A DNA stretch of 50,053 nt from Streptomyces flaveus (GCF_014647675.1 NZ_BMPQ01000023.1:103621-153673), one strand, 5' to 3'; counted from the first letter of the stretch, positions 8,083 to 16,716 are shown. Notes: generated from the sequence alone by a model not told the origin. A program made the numbers and translations.

Positions 8083-8502
8083 TTACCGCCTAAGCGCCGC
8101 ATAGGCCTCCGCGCTGCTGTCCTGCAGGAACTGCCAGCACCTCTCCGCCTCCTCCTTCTCGCTGATCGCATCGGCCGCGCGCGCGAGCGCGGCAAGGCAG
8201 CGCAGGAAACCGCGATTGGCGCGGTGGTCCCAGGGAACGGGGCCATGCCCCTTCCATCCGGCCCGGCGGAGCTGGTCGAGTCCGCGGTGGTAACCGGTGC
8301 GTGCGTACGCGTACGACTCGACCACGCGCCCCGCCTCGAAGGCGTCGTCGGCGAGCATGGCCCAGGCCAGCGAGAACGTGGGGTGCTTCGCCGCGACTTC
8401 GGCCGGGGCCTGGGACTCCTCGCCCAGCATGCGGTACGCGTCTTCGTTCTCCGGCAGGTGCGTCGGCTCAGGGCCGCCGAGCAGGTTCTTGTGAGTCGTC
8501 AT
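8083..8502 (-). CDS. DUF3151 family protein
   Basis: A 139-residue soluble protein of the actinobacterial DUF3151 family, function unknown. Typical segments are NLLGGPEPTHLPE at the start, ASHPTFSLAWAMLAD-like residues near 40-55, YAYARTGYHRGLDQLRRAGWKG near 65-85 and the WQFLQD helix near the end. It has the look of a helical repeat protein without membrane segments. The start ATG lies inside the end of the giant deacetylase/glycosyltransferase gene (35-base overlap), so it is probably the last gene of that minus-strand unit, although DUF3151 is usually found alone near housekeeping genes. Confidence 0.8.
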   Translation of the reverse strand: MTTHKNLLGGPEPTHLPENEDAYRMLGEESQAPAEVAAKHPTFSLAWAMLADDAFEAGRVVESYAYARTGYHRGLDQLRRAGWKGHGPVPWDHRANRGFLRCLAALARAADAISEKEEAERCWQFLQDSSAEAYAALRR

Positions 8503-11500
8503 GCATGCAGTCTGCCACTTTGCGGTCAGGCGTTCGGGCAGCCGACGGACCGCTGGGTGACGATGAAGCGGGAGTGGCGGTCGAGGGCTTCTTCGGTGGT
8601 TTCGTGGGCCACGGATGGAGCCGTTTCCGGGAGGCGAGGTCCTCGGCCCAGCCGACCGTCAGGATCGCGGCCGCGATCAGCGGCCAGACCAGCAGGAACA
8701 GCAACCAGTCCGAGCCCAGCGGCAGATACTGCGCCAGGAACGGCACCTGCCACATCCGGTCGGTAATCATCACGGCGAGGATGAGCGCGACCTCGTGCCA
8801 CAGGTAGATCGTGACGGCACGGTTGTTGAAGAGCCGGACCAGTCCGTCGAGCCACGGCCACCGGGGCAGCGAGCGCGGCCGGAACCGCATCAGGAGGAGG
8901 ACGAAGCCCAGCGACCACAAGGCCTGGCCGAGCGGGATCGAGCCCAGGTCGTAGCCCTCGCCCGTGGGGTGGGTGAACGTGAACCAGCCGCCGGCCGCCA
9001 GCAGCAGCGCCGATGCCGCGCCGACGGTACGGGCGCGCAGCGCGTCCAGCGAACCGTCCTGGTGGGCGAAGCCGAGCAGCCAGCAGGCGCCGAAGACGCC
9101 GAGGTCGGTGAGGGCCGAGCCGACCAGGACCGGCAGGTCCCACAGCTCGTACTGACTGATCGCGGCCAGCGCCAGAAAGCCCCCGAGGAGCGGAAGCGGG
9201 GCGCGCCGCCAGGCCCACAGCAGAACGGGGGAGAGCAGCACGAACCACAGGTAGGCGCGTACGTACCAGAGCGTCCCGGTCAGCTGTTCGCCCCACTCGC
9301 TGCCCGGCGGATCGCCCAGCGGCAGCACCCACAGCAGCATCCGGGGCAGTTCTACGGGACTCCAGCCGCGCGCCAGCATCCAGCAGACCGCGACGGCGGC
9401 GAACACCCAGAACGGGATGAGCAGGCGCCGCATCCTGCCGCGGATCACGGAGAGTGCGGGCCTGCTCAGCGAGCGCGCCATCAGCGAGCCGGCCAGCGCG
9501 AACATCACCCCGAGCGAGGGGAAGGCGAGCGTCAGCCAGGCCCAGCCGAAGGTGTGGTACGTGACGACGCGGACCAGGGCGAGGGAACGGAGCAGGTCGA
9601 GGTAGCGGTCGCGTCCGGCGGGGCGGGCCGGGGGCGTGGACGGTGCCGCGCCCGTGGTCCTCTGCTCCGGGATGCCGCCGAGCGAGGCCGTCGGCGCGGG
9701 GATGCCGCCCTTCGCCATGACGCGGGCGCCGACCTCCCCCGTCCTGCGCAGTTTCTGCCAGCGCAGCCGGCCGCCGCTGATCGCGGTGAGGCAGGCCTGG
9801 ATGAGCACCAGGTACATCAACTGCCGGTAGACCAGCTGCTGGAAGGGGAGCGCCCACAGCTCCCGCAGCCGTTCGCCGTCGAGCCGGAAGGCGTACGCGG
9901 CGCAGGCGGCCTGGATGCCGAGCACCGCGCACCAGGCCAGGGCCGTACTCGCCGGGTCCATGAAGAAGAAGCCGTAGAGGGCGAAGAGGTCGATGAGCGG
10001 GGCGAGCAGCGGGGTCAGCACCATGAAGACGGTGACCAGCGGCAGCCCGACCCGGCCGAAACGCCCGGAGTGCCCGCTGTCGCGCAGCGCGCCGCGGTGC
10101 TTCCACATCGCCTGCATGGTGCCGTACGACCAGCGGTAGCGCTGGCGCCACAGCTCGCCGAGCGAACCCGGGGCCTCGGTGTGCGCGATCGCCTTCTCCT
10201 CGTACACCACCTGCCAGCCCGCCCGGTGCAGGGCCATCGTGATGTCGGTGTCCTCGGCGAGCGTGTCGTCGCTCATCCGCCCGGCCTCCTCGAGCGCGAC
10301 GCGGCGGAACCCGCCGATGGCGCCGGGGATGGTGGGCATGCAGCGCAGCAGGTCGTACATGCGGCGGTCGAGGTTGAAGCCCATCACGTACTCGATGTGC
10401 TGCCAGCGGCCGATCATGGTGGTGCGGTTGCCGACCTTGGCGTTGCCCGCGACCGCGCCGACGGCCGGATCGGCGAAGGGCTGCACCAGCTGCCGTACGG
10501 TGTCCGGCTCGAAGACCGTGTCGCCGTCCATCATCACGATCAGGTCGTGACTGGCGTGCGCGATCCCGGTGTTGAGGGCGGCGGCCTTACCGCTGTTGAG
10601 CTGGGTGAGGACCGTGACGTTCGGCAGGTCGAGCGCGGCGGCGATCTCGGGGGTGTCGTCGGTCGAACCGTCGTCGACCACGATGATCTCGATGGGATGG
10701 TCGCTCTCGGCGAGCGAGCGCACGGTGTCGGCGATGCACTCGCTCTCGTTGTACGCGGGGATGATCACGCTCACCGGTTCGGTGACCGCCTCGCCGTCTC
10801 CCCAGGTGAAGTCCGCTCTGCGGCGGGCCCGGGCGTGGCGCCGGGCGAGGACGAGCATCGCCAGGAAACGGCCCAGCACCAGGACACCGACGACGGCGAG
10901 CAGACCGGCGAGCACGGGCAGCGCCCACTCGGAGAGGACCACCGCGGCCACGAAGACCCGGCCCCGCCACAGCTCGGTGTCGGACACGGGCTGGTTCAGC
11001 GGGCCGGACCCGGCGGCGTCGGCGACGGTGGTGAACCGGTAGCCGCGCGCCTTGAGTTGAGGGATCAGCCGGTCCAGGGCCTCGACGGTCTGGGAGCGGT
11101 CGCCGCCCGAGTCGTGCAGCAGGACGATCGCCCCGTCGTCGCCCTTGGGGGTGGCCGCGTCGACGATCTTGTCAGCCCCCGGCCGCTTCCAGTCCTCGGT
11201 GTCCAGGTCGATGAACGCGACGAGATAGCCCTGCTCGCCGTGCCGCTCGACCACCGGCCAGGAGGCGTTGTCGAGAGCCTCGGGCTTCGAGGAGTACGGC
11301 GGCCGGAAGAGCGAACTGTGGATCCCGGCCGCACCCGCCAGCGCGAGCTGCGCCTGCGACGTCTCGCGGTCGATGCCCGCCGCGTCCTTGTACGCGAGGT
11401 CGGGGTGGCCGAAGGTGTGCAGCCCGATCTCGTGTCCCTCGCGCACCATGTCCGCGACGAGGCCCGGATGCCGCGACGTCATGGTGCCGGTGACGAAGAA

Positions 11501-11896
11501 CGTGCCCGGGACCTGGTGTTCGCGCAGGACGTCGAGGACCTTCGGGGTCCAGGTCGGGTCCGGGCCGTCGTCGAAGGTCAGCACGATGGTGCGGTCGGGC
11601 GTGGTGTGCGCGCGGGGCTCATCGCCGGTGGCGTCGACGATCGGGCCGCCGTTGAGGACGTCCCGGGGTACGTCACCGTCCGCGACCAGCGGATGGGTGC
11701 GGTGGTCGGCGGCGTAGTCGCCTCGTACGTAACCGCCGAGCATGAGGACGCAGACCAGCGCCAGCAGGACGAGTGAGGGGACGACGATGTGCGGGCGGGG
11801 CCGCCGGGACGTCGGGGATGTTTTCGAGGAGGTCCGTGGTGCTGTCGGACGTGGTGCTGTCGACGTCGAGCGGCGGTCGGCGAGCAGGCGTGTCAC
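8468..11896 (-). CDS. Polysaccharide deacetylase - GT2 glycosyltransferase - acyltransferase 3 fusion
   Basis: An exceptionally long (1142-residue) membrane protein in three parts. (1) Residues about 37-57 are a membrane anchor followed by a NodB-type deacetylase, with TFDDGPD at 107-113, HTFGH at 160-164 and RPPY at 198-201. (2) After membrane helices near 311-350, a processive family 2 glycosyltransferase spans about 375-600, with VVDDGS at 406-411, MDGDT at 456-460, ED at 548-549 and QRYRW at 585-589, then further helices. (3) From 762 on lies a ten-helix acyltransferase 3 domain (LDLLRSLALVRVVTYH). Family knowledge suggests synthesis, export and trimming of a GlcNAc-type polymer, with the deacetylase outside the cell. 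GTG 11896 overlaps the previous stop, so translation is coupled. The polymer and the acyl group are not known. Confidence 0.85.
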   Translation of the reverse strand: MTRLLADRRSTSTAPRPTAPRTSSKTSPTSRRPRPHIVVPSLVLLALVCVLMLGGYVRGDYAADHRTHPLVADGDVPRDVLNGGPIVDATGDEPRAHTTPDRTIVLTFDDGPDPTWTPKVLDVLREHQVPGTFFVTGTMTSRHPGLVADMVREGHEIGLHTFGHPDLAYKDAAGIDRETSQAQLALAGAAGIHSSLFRPPYSSKPEALDNASWPVVERHGEQGYLVAFIDLDTEDWKRPGADKIVDAATPKGDDGAIVLLHDSGGDRSQTVEALDRLIPQLKARGYRFTTVADAAGSGPLNQPVSDTELWRGRVFVAAVVLSEWALPVLAGLLAVVGVLVLGRFLAMLVLARRHARARRRADFTWGDGEAVTEPVSVIIPAYNESECIADTVRSLAESDHPIEIIVVDDGSTDDTPEIAAALDLPNVTVLTQLNSGKAAALNTGIAHASHDLIVMMDGDTVFEPDTVRQLVQPFADPAVGAVAGNAKVGNRTTMIGRWQHIEYVMGFNLDRRMYDLLRCMPTIPGAIGGFRRVALEEAGRMSDDTLAEDTDITMALHRAGWQVVYEEKAIAHTEAPGSLGELWRQRYRWSYGTMQAMWKHRGALRDSGHSGRFGRVGLPLVTVFMVLTPLLAPLIDLFALYGFFFMDPASTALAWCAVLGIQAACAAYAFRLDGERLRELWALPFQQLVYRQLMYLVLIQACLTAISGGRLRWQKLRRTGEVGARVMAKGGIPAPTASLGGIPEQRTTGAAPSTPPARPAGRDRYLDLLRSLALVRVVTYHTFGWAWLTLAFPSLGVMFALAGSLMARSLSRPALSVIRGRMRRLLIPFWVFAAVAVCWMLARGWSPVELPRMLLWVLPLGDPPGSEWGEQLTGTLWYVRAYLWFVLLSPVLLWAWRRAPLPLLGGFLALAAISQYELWDLPVLVGSALTDLGVFGACWLLGFAHQDGSLDALRARTVGAASALLLAAGGWFTFTHPTGEGYDLGSIPLGQALWSLGFVLLLMRFRPRSLPRWPWLDGLVRLFNNRAVTIYLWHEVALILAVMITDRMWQVPFLAQYLPLGSDWLLFLLVWPLIAAAILTVGWAEDLASRKRLHPWPTKPPKKPSTATPASSSPSGPSAARTPDRKVADCMHDDSQEPARRP

Positions 11897-12762
11897 CCAA
11901 GAACCCCGCCCAGGAGGCCGCCCACCGTGTCGGTGACCGGGTCCAGGACGCCGTCGACCACGTCGCCGACACCGCCTCCGCCTCCGTTGCCTGTGCCGCC
12001 TCCGTCTGTGCCGCCGGGGTCGGAGGGGGTGGACGGCTCGGTGGTCGGGTCAGTGGGGGTGGGGTCGTTCGGGGTGGGATCGGTGGGCGTTGTCGGCTCT
12101 TCGCCCGGGTCGTTCTCGTCCGGGGAGTCCGGGTTCCCGCCACCGGCTGGGGGAGCGGGCGCGGGTGGCGTCGTGGTTGTCGGGCGGTCGGGAGTCGGTG
12201 TGTCGGGGTCGGTGTTCCTGCCGCCCGCCGGCTCTTCCACGCCCCCCTCGGCCTCCCCGGCGGTCGGGGTTTCGCTCGGCCGGTCAGCCGGGGGGTCCGC
12301 CGCCTCGCCCCGTGCTGAATCGTTACGCCCACTCCTGCTGGACTCCGGCGCGCCCCGGTCCCGCCCGTCGGCGGCGCCGATGGACGGCTCGCTGTCCCGG
12401 TCCCGTATCGGCATCAGCGTCTCGGGAGCGAACGGCGCCGCACCCGCCAGGCTCAGCCCAAGGGTCAGGCAGTAGGTGACGCAGATGCCTCCCATACCCC
12501 ACCCGACACGGCGGACCCAGCGGGGACGGCGCCCGCTGGAGTCGACGAAGACCGGGTCGTTCTCGGGCGCGGCCTCGGACTCGGACGCCGATGCGGACTC
12601 GGGCGCGGCCTCGGCCTCGGATGCGGATATGGATTCGGCTGTCGATACGGACCCGGTCGTGCTGCCGTTCTCGGCCGCGGTCCCGGTCGTGCCGGCGTTC
12701 TCGCTCTCGGTCGTGCCCTCGTTCCCGGCGCTTTCGTGCGCGCCGGAGACAGAGTTCGTCAC
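11893..12762 (-). CDS. Low-complexity single-pass membrane protein
   Basis: An unrecognised protein of about 289 residues. The first 75 residues are Ser/Glu/Ala/Thr-rich and acidic. One membrane helix follows (WGMGGICVTYCLTLGLSLAG). The outer part is a Pro/Thr/Asp linker (DPTPNDPTPTDPT type repeats) ending in a Gly/Val tail. GTG 12762 is chosen because GGGGGG lies just before it; an ATG at 12774 has no ribosome site. Its TGA overlaps the GTG of the giant polysaccharide enzyme by 4 bases, so the two are coupled. A scaffold or regulatory partner of that enzyme is possible but unproven. Confidence 0.65.
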   Translation of the reverse strand: MTNSVSGAHESAGNEGTTESENAGTTGTAAENGSTTGSVSTAESISASEAEAAPESASASESEAAPENDPVFVDSSGRRPRWVRRVGWGMGGICVTYCLTLGLSLAGAAPFAPETLMPIRDRDSEPSIGAADGRDRGAPESSRSGRNDSARGEAADPPADRPSETPTAGEAEGGVEEPAGGRNTDPDTPTPDRPTTTTPPAPAPPAGGGNPDSPDENDPGEEPTTPTDPTPNDPTPTDPTTEPSTPSDPGGTDGGGTGNGGGGGVGDVVDGVLDPVTDTVGGLLGGVLG

Positions 12763-12774
12763 GGTTCCCCCCAT

Positions 12775-12788
12775 GTCGAACGTTCAAC
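12775..12788. promoter_or_regulatory. Near-palindrome before the polysaccharide locus
   Basis: GTCGAACGTTCAAC is symmetric except for one base pair and sits immediately before the minus-strand polysaccharide operon. A second GGTTCAAC follows at 12789-12796. It may be an operator, or it may be chance. The rest of the 275-base gap up to kynA shows no clear feature. Confidence 0.25.
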
Positions 12789-13037
12789 GGTTCAACTGCC
12801 CAACCTAGAAGCCAAAATTGACGCCCGCAGGTGAGCTGCGAGTCGTCACACACTCCACACAAGCTGGGTGTCTCCTGTTGGCCGCGGCGTTCCCGGCGGA
12901 GCGGCACCGGGTCGGTGTGATCAGGTCGGCCTTGCGGTGGCGGGAGGCGACCCGCAAGATGCGGTGTGGGGACCGGGGCCCCCTGTCGAAAACGGCAGGG
13001 GCGGACCGCTACCCGGAGTACACAACAGGAGACAGCG

Positions 13038-13868
13038 ATGTCCCACGAGGCTGCAGAGCCCGAGACCCCGCATCTCGACTTCCACGGCACGACCCCGTAC
13101 GAGGACTACGTACAGGCGGATGTGCTCACCCACCTCCAGCACACCCTCTCCGACGATCCCGGAGAGATGGTCTTCCTGGTCACGACCCAGGTGATGGAGC
13201 TGTGGTTCACCGTCATCGTCCACGAGTGGGAGACCGCGACGAAGGCGCTGCGCGAGGACGACGTGCCGGTCGCGGTGGCGGCGCTGAAGCGGTCCGTACG
13301 GGAGCTGGAGGCGCTGAACGCCTCCTGGAAGCCCCTCGGCCAGCTGACCCCGGCCCAGTTCAACTCGTACCGCAACGCCCTCGGGGAAGGCTCCGGCTTC
13401 CAGTCCGCGATGTACCGGCGGATGGAGTTCCTGCTCGGCGAGAAGTCCTCGTCCATGCTCGTGCCGCACCGGGGCGCGCCCCGGGTGCACGCCGAGCTGG
13501 AGAAGGCGCTGCATGAACCGAGCCTGTACGACGAGGTGTTGAGGCTCCTGGCCCGGCGCGGGCACGCGATTCCCGCCGCCGTGCTCGAGCGCGACGTGTC
13601 GCTCAGGTACGAGCCGTCGCCCGAGGTCGAGCAAGTGTGGGCGTCCCTGTACGCAGGCGACGACACCTCCGAACTCGCCCGCCTCGGCGAGGCGTTGACC
13701 GACGTCGCCGAGCTGGTGTGGCGGTGGCGCAACGACCACCTGGTCGCCACCCGGCGCGCGATGGGCGCGAAGGCCGGCACCGGGGGTTCGGCGGGTGTGG
13801 CCTGGCTGGAGAAGCGGGCGCGGAAGAACGTGTTCCCCGAGCTGTGGACGGCGCGGTCCTATGTCTGA
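13038..13868 (+). CDS. kynA: Tryptophan 2,3-dioxygenase
   Basis: A haem enzyme of 276 residues that opens the indole ring of tryptophan to give N-formylkynurenine, the first step of the kynurenine route. The family pattern is clear. An early Tyr-containing segment TPYEDYVQADVL is present. The substrate-binding stretch YRNALGEGSGFQSAMYRRME lies near residue 118. The distal segment WRNDHLVATRRAMG carries the haem-ligand histidine near 234, followed by GTGGSAGVAWL. AGGAG (13027-13031) sets the ATG at 13038. It overlaps kynU by 8 bases, so the two are co-translated. Confidence 0.95.
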   Translation: MSHEAAEPETPHLDFHGTTPYEDYVQADVLTHLQHTLSDDPGEMVFLVTTQVMELWFTVIVHEWETATKALREDDVPVAVAALKRSVRELEALNASWKPLGQLTPAQFNSYRNALGEGSGFQSAMYRRMEFLLGEKSSSMLVPHRGAPRVHAELEKALHEPSLYDEVLRLLARRGHAIPAAVLERDVSLRYEPSPEVEQVWASLYAGDDTSELARLGEALTDVAELVWRWRNDHLVATRRAMGAKAGTGGSAGVAWLEKRARKNVFPELWTARSYV

Positions 13869-15072
13869 ACTGAGCGTAAAGGCCGCGGAGTTGGACACGG
13901 CTGACGAACTGGCCAAGCTGCGCTCGCAGTTCGTACTCGACACTGTGTCTGATCATGCGGCTGACGCCGCGGGCGTGTACCTGGACGGGAACTCGCTCGG
14001 CGCGCTGCCGATGGCCGTGCCCGGCCGGGTCGAGGACGTCGTACGGCGACAGTGGGGCGAGCTGCGGATCCGCTCCTGGGACGAGAGCGGCTGGTGGACG
14101 GCGCCCGAACGGATCGGGGACCGGATCGCTCCGCTGGTGGGGGCGGCGGCCGGGCAGATCGTGGTGGGCGACTCGACAAGTGTCAACGTCTTCAAGGCAG
14201 TTGTGGGAGCGGTGCGCCTGTCGGGGGAGGGGCGGAACGAGATCGTCGTCGACGCCACCACCTTCCCCACGGATGGTTACATCGCCCAGTCGGCGGCGCG
14301 TATGACCGGCTGTACGGTGCGTGCGGTGGCCCCCGACGACGTACCGTCGGCACTCGGCCCGCGTACCGCGGCGGTGCTGCTGAACCACGTCGACTACCGC
14401 ACGGGCCGCCTGTACGACCTCCCGTCTCTGACATCGTCGATCCACGAGGCGGGAGCGGTCGCCGTCTGGGACCTGTGCCACAGCGCGGGCGCCCTGCCGG
14501 TGGGGCTCGACGAGCACGGGGTGGATCTGGCGGTCGGCTGCACGTACAAGTACCTGAACGGCGGCCCCGGTTCGCCGGCCTTCCTGTACGTACGCCGCGA
14601 CCTCCAGGACCGCTTCGACTCCCCGCTCCCCGGCTGGAACTCCCACGTGGACCCCTTCGGCATGCGCCCGGAGTACGAACCGGCGGGAGGCGCACCGCGC
14701 GGCCGCGTCGGCACCCCGGACATCCTCTCCATGCTGGCCCTGGAGGCGGCGCTGGAGGTGTGGGAAGGGGTGCCGATCGAGACGGTCCGCACCAAGTCCC
14801 TCGCGCTCACGGACTTCTTCCTGGAGTGCGTAGCGGCGTATGTCCCCGAGGGCCGGGTGGAGTGCGTGACACCGCTCGTACACGCGGATCGGGGGAGCCA
14901 GGTGGCGCTGCGTTGTGACGGCGCACGCGAGGTGATGCGCCGCCTGATCGCCCGCGGAGTGGTCGGCGACTTCCGCGAACCGGACATCCTGCGCTTCGGG
15001 TTCACGCCGTTGTATGTGGGGTTCGGGGATGTGGAGAGGGCGGTGCGGGTGTTGGCCGGGGTGGTGGGCTGA
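13861..15072 (+). CDS. kynU: Kynureninase
   Basis: A PLP enzyme of 403 residues that cleaves kynurenine to anthranilate and alanine. The lysine that holds PLP is in the motif CTYKYLNGGPGSPAF (near residue 230), preceded by VWDLCHSAGALPV, which holds the cofactor aspartate. YLDGNSLGALP near residue 40 is typical of the N-terminal substrate loop. The start codon lies within the last codons of kynA. Anthranilate produced here may feed secondary metabolism or be reused in tryptophan synthesis; no biosynthetic cluster that would use it is in the window. A terminator hairpin follows directly. Confidence 0.94.
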   Translation: MSELSVKAAELDTADELAKLRSQFVLDTVSDHAADAAGVYLDGNSLGALPMAVPGRVEDVVRRQWGELRIRSWDESGWWTAPERIGDRIAPLVGAAAGQIVVGDSTSVNVFKAVVGAVRLSGEGRNEIVVDATTFPTDGYIAQSAARMTGCTVRAVAPDDVPSALGPRTAAVLLNHVDYRTGRLYDLPSLTSSIHEAGAVAVWDLCHSAGALPVGLDEHGVDLAVGCTYKYLNGGPGSPAFLYVRRDLQDRFDSPLPGWNSHVDPFGMRPEYEPAGGAPRGRVGTPDILSMLALEAALEVWEGVPIETVRTKSLALTDFFLECVAAYVPEGRVECVTPLVHADRGSQVALRCDGAREVMRRLIARGVVGDFREPDILRFGFTPLYVGFGDVERAVRVLAGVVG

Positions 15073-15094
15073 GTTGGTCTGAGTAACTGCGTTG

Positions 15095-15123
15095 GCCCCC
15101 CTCGCCTTCGGGCGAGAGGGGGC
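15095..15123 (+). terminator. Hairpin terminator after kynU
   Basis: GCCCCCCTCGCC, loop ttcg, GGCGAG-a-GGGGGC makes a strong GC stem with one bulged A, then TTCGTC. It lies 22 bases after the kynU stop and faces the minus-strand methyltransferase remnant. Confidence 0.75.
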
Positions 15124-15139
15124 TTCGTCATGGCCGGAG

Positions 15140-15352
15140 TCAGCCCGGTCGGTGCCCCACCGCCAGGAGGTGAGAGCTCGCCGCGAGCAGCTCGGGGTAC
15201 GGCTCGGCCATGCGTGCCGCGGTCAGGGCGGACTCGAACATCTCGGACCCGATCAGGGACTGTCCGGTGTGTCGCTCGGTCGCCGCCAGAAGCGACCAGG
15301 CGGGGCCTTCGATACCGAACACTTCGGCCTCGGTGAAGCCGGCCGCGGTCAC
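15140..15352 (-). pseudogene. C-terminal remnant of a class I SAM methyltransferase
   Basis: A 70-residue frame beginning MTAAGFTEAEVFGIEGPAW and continuing with SLLAATERHTGQSLIGSEMF. I recognise this as the last quarter of SAM-dependent methyltransferases, where the beta-strand segment AGF...v.GvEGPaW is common. The SAM-binding part is absent, so it cannot be a working methyltransferase. Its GTG overlaps the antitoxin stop by 4 bases, in the place where a toxin gene would normally start. It may be expressed as a small protein, but a leftover from a deletion that joined the antitoxin to a truncated gene is more likely. Confidence 0.5.
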
Positions 15353-15624
15353 CTCTTGCGCGTCCCGTCAGGGTTCAGGCCGAAGCGCGCCGCCACATCG
15401 GCATGGGGAACCCAACGAGTCGTACCGGCCTTACTGTCCTCGGCTGCCGCCAAATCCCGCTCGTCCTCGAGCTGCTGGAAATAGTCGAGCAGCTCTATGG
15501 GGACGACTGCCGCCACGGGAGTGCCATGGTCCGTGATCTCGACGGTCCTACCACCGTGCCGCACTTCGTTGACGACCTTGACCAGGTTGTTCCGGGCATC
15601 CGTGAGTGTGTAAGAGGCGTCCAT
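15349..15624 (-). CDS. Phd/YefM family antitoxin, without a recognisable toxin
   Basis: A 91-residue protein with the N-terminal DNA-binding fold of Phd/YefM antitoxins: YTLTDARNNLVKVVNEVRHGG, then VEITDHGTPVAAVVPIEL. The C-terminal part, expected to fold on the toxin, is charged and ends GLNPDGTRKR. ATG 15624 is used because a longer upstream frame reads into unrelated DNA. The gene directly downstream is not a RelE, YoeB or Doc-type toxin but a methyltransferase tail, so the system looks broken or the toxin is lost. AT-rich DNA just upstream could be its autoregulatory site. Confidence 0.75.
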   Translation of the reverse strand: MDASYTLTDARNNLVKVVNEVRHGGRTVEITDHGTPVAAVVPIELLDYFQQLEDERDLAAAEDSKAGTTRWVPHADVAARFGLNPDGTRKR

Positions 15625-15810
15625 GGACCGAATCCTGCAATTTGTAGGCCATCGTTTCGCAACAGGGTAGAGAGGAGGCCCGTTGCAGAGCGAATGCCAC
15701 ACCAGCTGGAAGGTCCCGCCCGAGCACCGCGAAGATCCGCGTACCGTGCCGGGACGCCGCCTGCAGCCGGTACACCCACGCCCGCTGACGTCCACCCTCG
15801 CTCAACCAGC

Positions 15811-16716
15811 TCACCAGCCCAGTTGTGTGATCTCCTCCGCCACCACCGCACACGCGTCCGCAGCCGGATCGATCAGCGGGAAGTGCCCCACGTCGTCGAG
15901 GAGCGTGAGCCCCACCACCTCTCCGGCCTTCGCCGCCACGTCCGCGTACGACTCGGCGACGGCCTGCGGCACGACGACGTCTGCCCGGCCCTGCACCAGG
16001 GTCGTGGCGATTCCGGTGGGCAGCAGAAGTGCGGGATCGGCGTACGGCTGCCGTTCGGCGAACTTCCCCTCCCCGCCCAGGAGTTGAAGAGCCGCGCCGG
16101 CACATACGTCCAGCTTCTCGGCGACGGCGAAGTCCGCGATCGGAGCGAGCGCGACGACGCCCCGTAGTGGCGCCGGCCGCTCCGTACGCCAAGGCGCGTC
16201 CGCCGGCAGCAGATGTCGGGCGGCGGCCCACAGGGCGAGCTGCCCTCCCGCCGAGTGCCCGGTGATCACCGTACGGCGCGCATCGGCCTGCGGCAGGGCC
16301 TCCCGTACGAGAGCGGGGAGCGCGTCGAGCGCCGCCGCGACGTCGTCGAAGGTGTCCGGCCAACGCCCCGCGACGGAGCCGTCATCGCCGTCCCCCGACC
16401 CGGCACCGCCCCGCCGGTACTCGACATTGGCCACCGCGAACCCGCGCCGAGCCAGGAAGTCCACGAACGGGGTGATGTGCCGACGGTCGTACGCGGCACG
16501 CCAGGCGCCCCCGTGCAGAACGACGACGAACGGCGCCGACTCCTCGCCCCCGCGCGGCGCATAGAAGTCGATCACCTGGTCGGGATGGTCGCCGTACGCG
16601 GCGGTGGTGTCGGGATCGACAGGCGGATGCGAGAAGGCCGACTGCTCCTCGGCCGCGGCACGGGCTGCGACGGCGTCCGGTTCCGCGGCTATTCGGGCTG
16701 CGTCGTCATCCGGCAT
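15811..16716 (-). CDS. Alpha/beta hydrolase, probable kynurenine formamidase
   Basis: A 301-residue alpha/beta hydrolase. The oxyanion motif VVLHGGAWRAAYD near residue 87, the nucleophile elbow VITGHSAGGQLALW near 172, an acidic residue in GRADVVVPQ near 246 and the catalytic histidine in LDDVGHFPLID near 274 are all present. HGG-x-W with GHSAGG is characteristic of the esterase-like (AFMID type) kynurenine formamidases, and the gene lies next to kynA and kynU. I therefore infer hydrolysis of N-formylkynurenine. ATG 16716 is the natural start; the same frame stays open far upstream without meaning. In Streptomyces coelicolor a hydrolase next to kynAU is known to serve this step. Other esterase activities are not excluded. 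Confidence 0.75.
   Translation of the reverse strand: MPDDDAARIAAEPDAVAARAAAEEQSAFSHPPVDPDTTAAYGDHPDQVIDFYAPRGGEESAPFVVVLHGGAWRAAYDRRHITPFVDFLARRGFAVANVEYRRGGAGSGDGDDGSVAGRWPDTFDDVAAALDALPALVREALPQADARRTVITGHSAGGQLALWAAARHLLPADAPWRTERPAPLRGVVALAPIADFAVAEKLDVCAGAALQLLGGEGKFAERQPYADPALLLPTGIATTLVQGRADVVVPQAVAESYADVAAKAGEVVGLTLLDDVGHFPLIDPAADACAVVAEEITQLGW

Noticed and set aside
8615..11776. A 1053-codon open frame on the plus strand
   Set aside because: It mirrors the deacetylase-glycosyltransferase gene; composition is that of a reversed frame, and the minus-strand product has all catalytic motifs.
15625..15810. Possible gene between the antitoxin and the formamidase-like gene
   Set aside because: Short frames on the minus strand (for example one reading RLQAASRHGTRIFAVLG) lack starts and a recognisable family.
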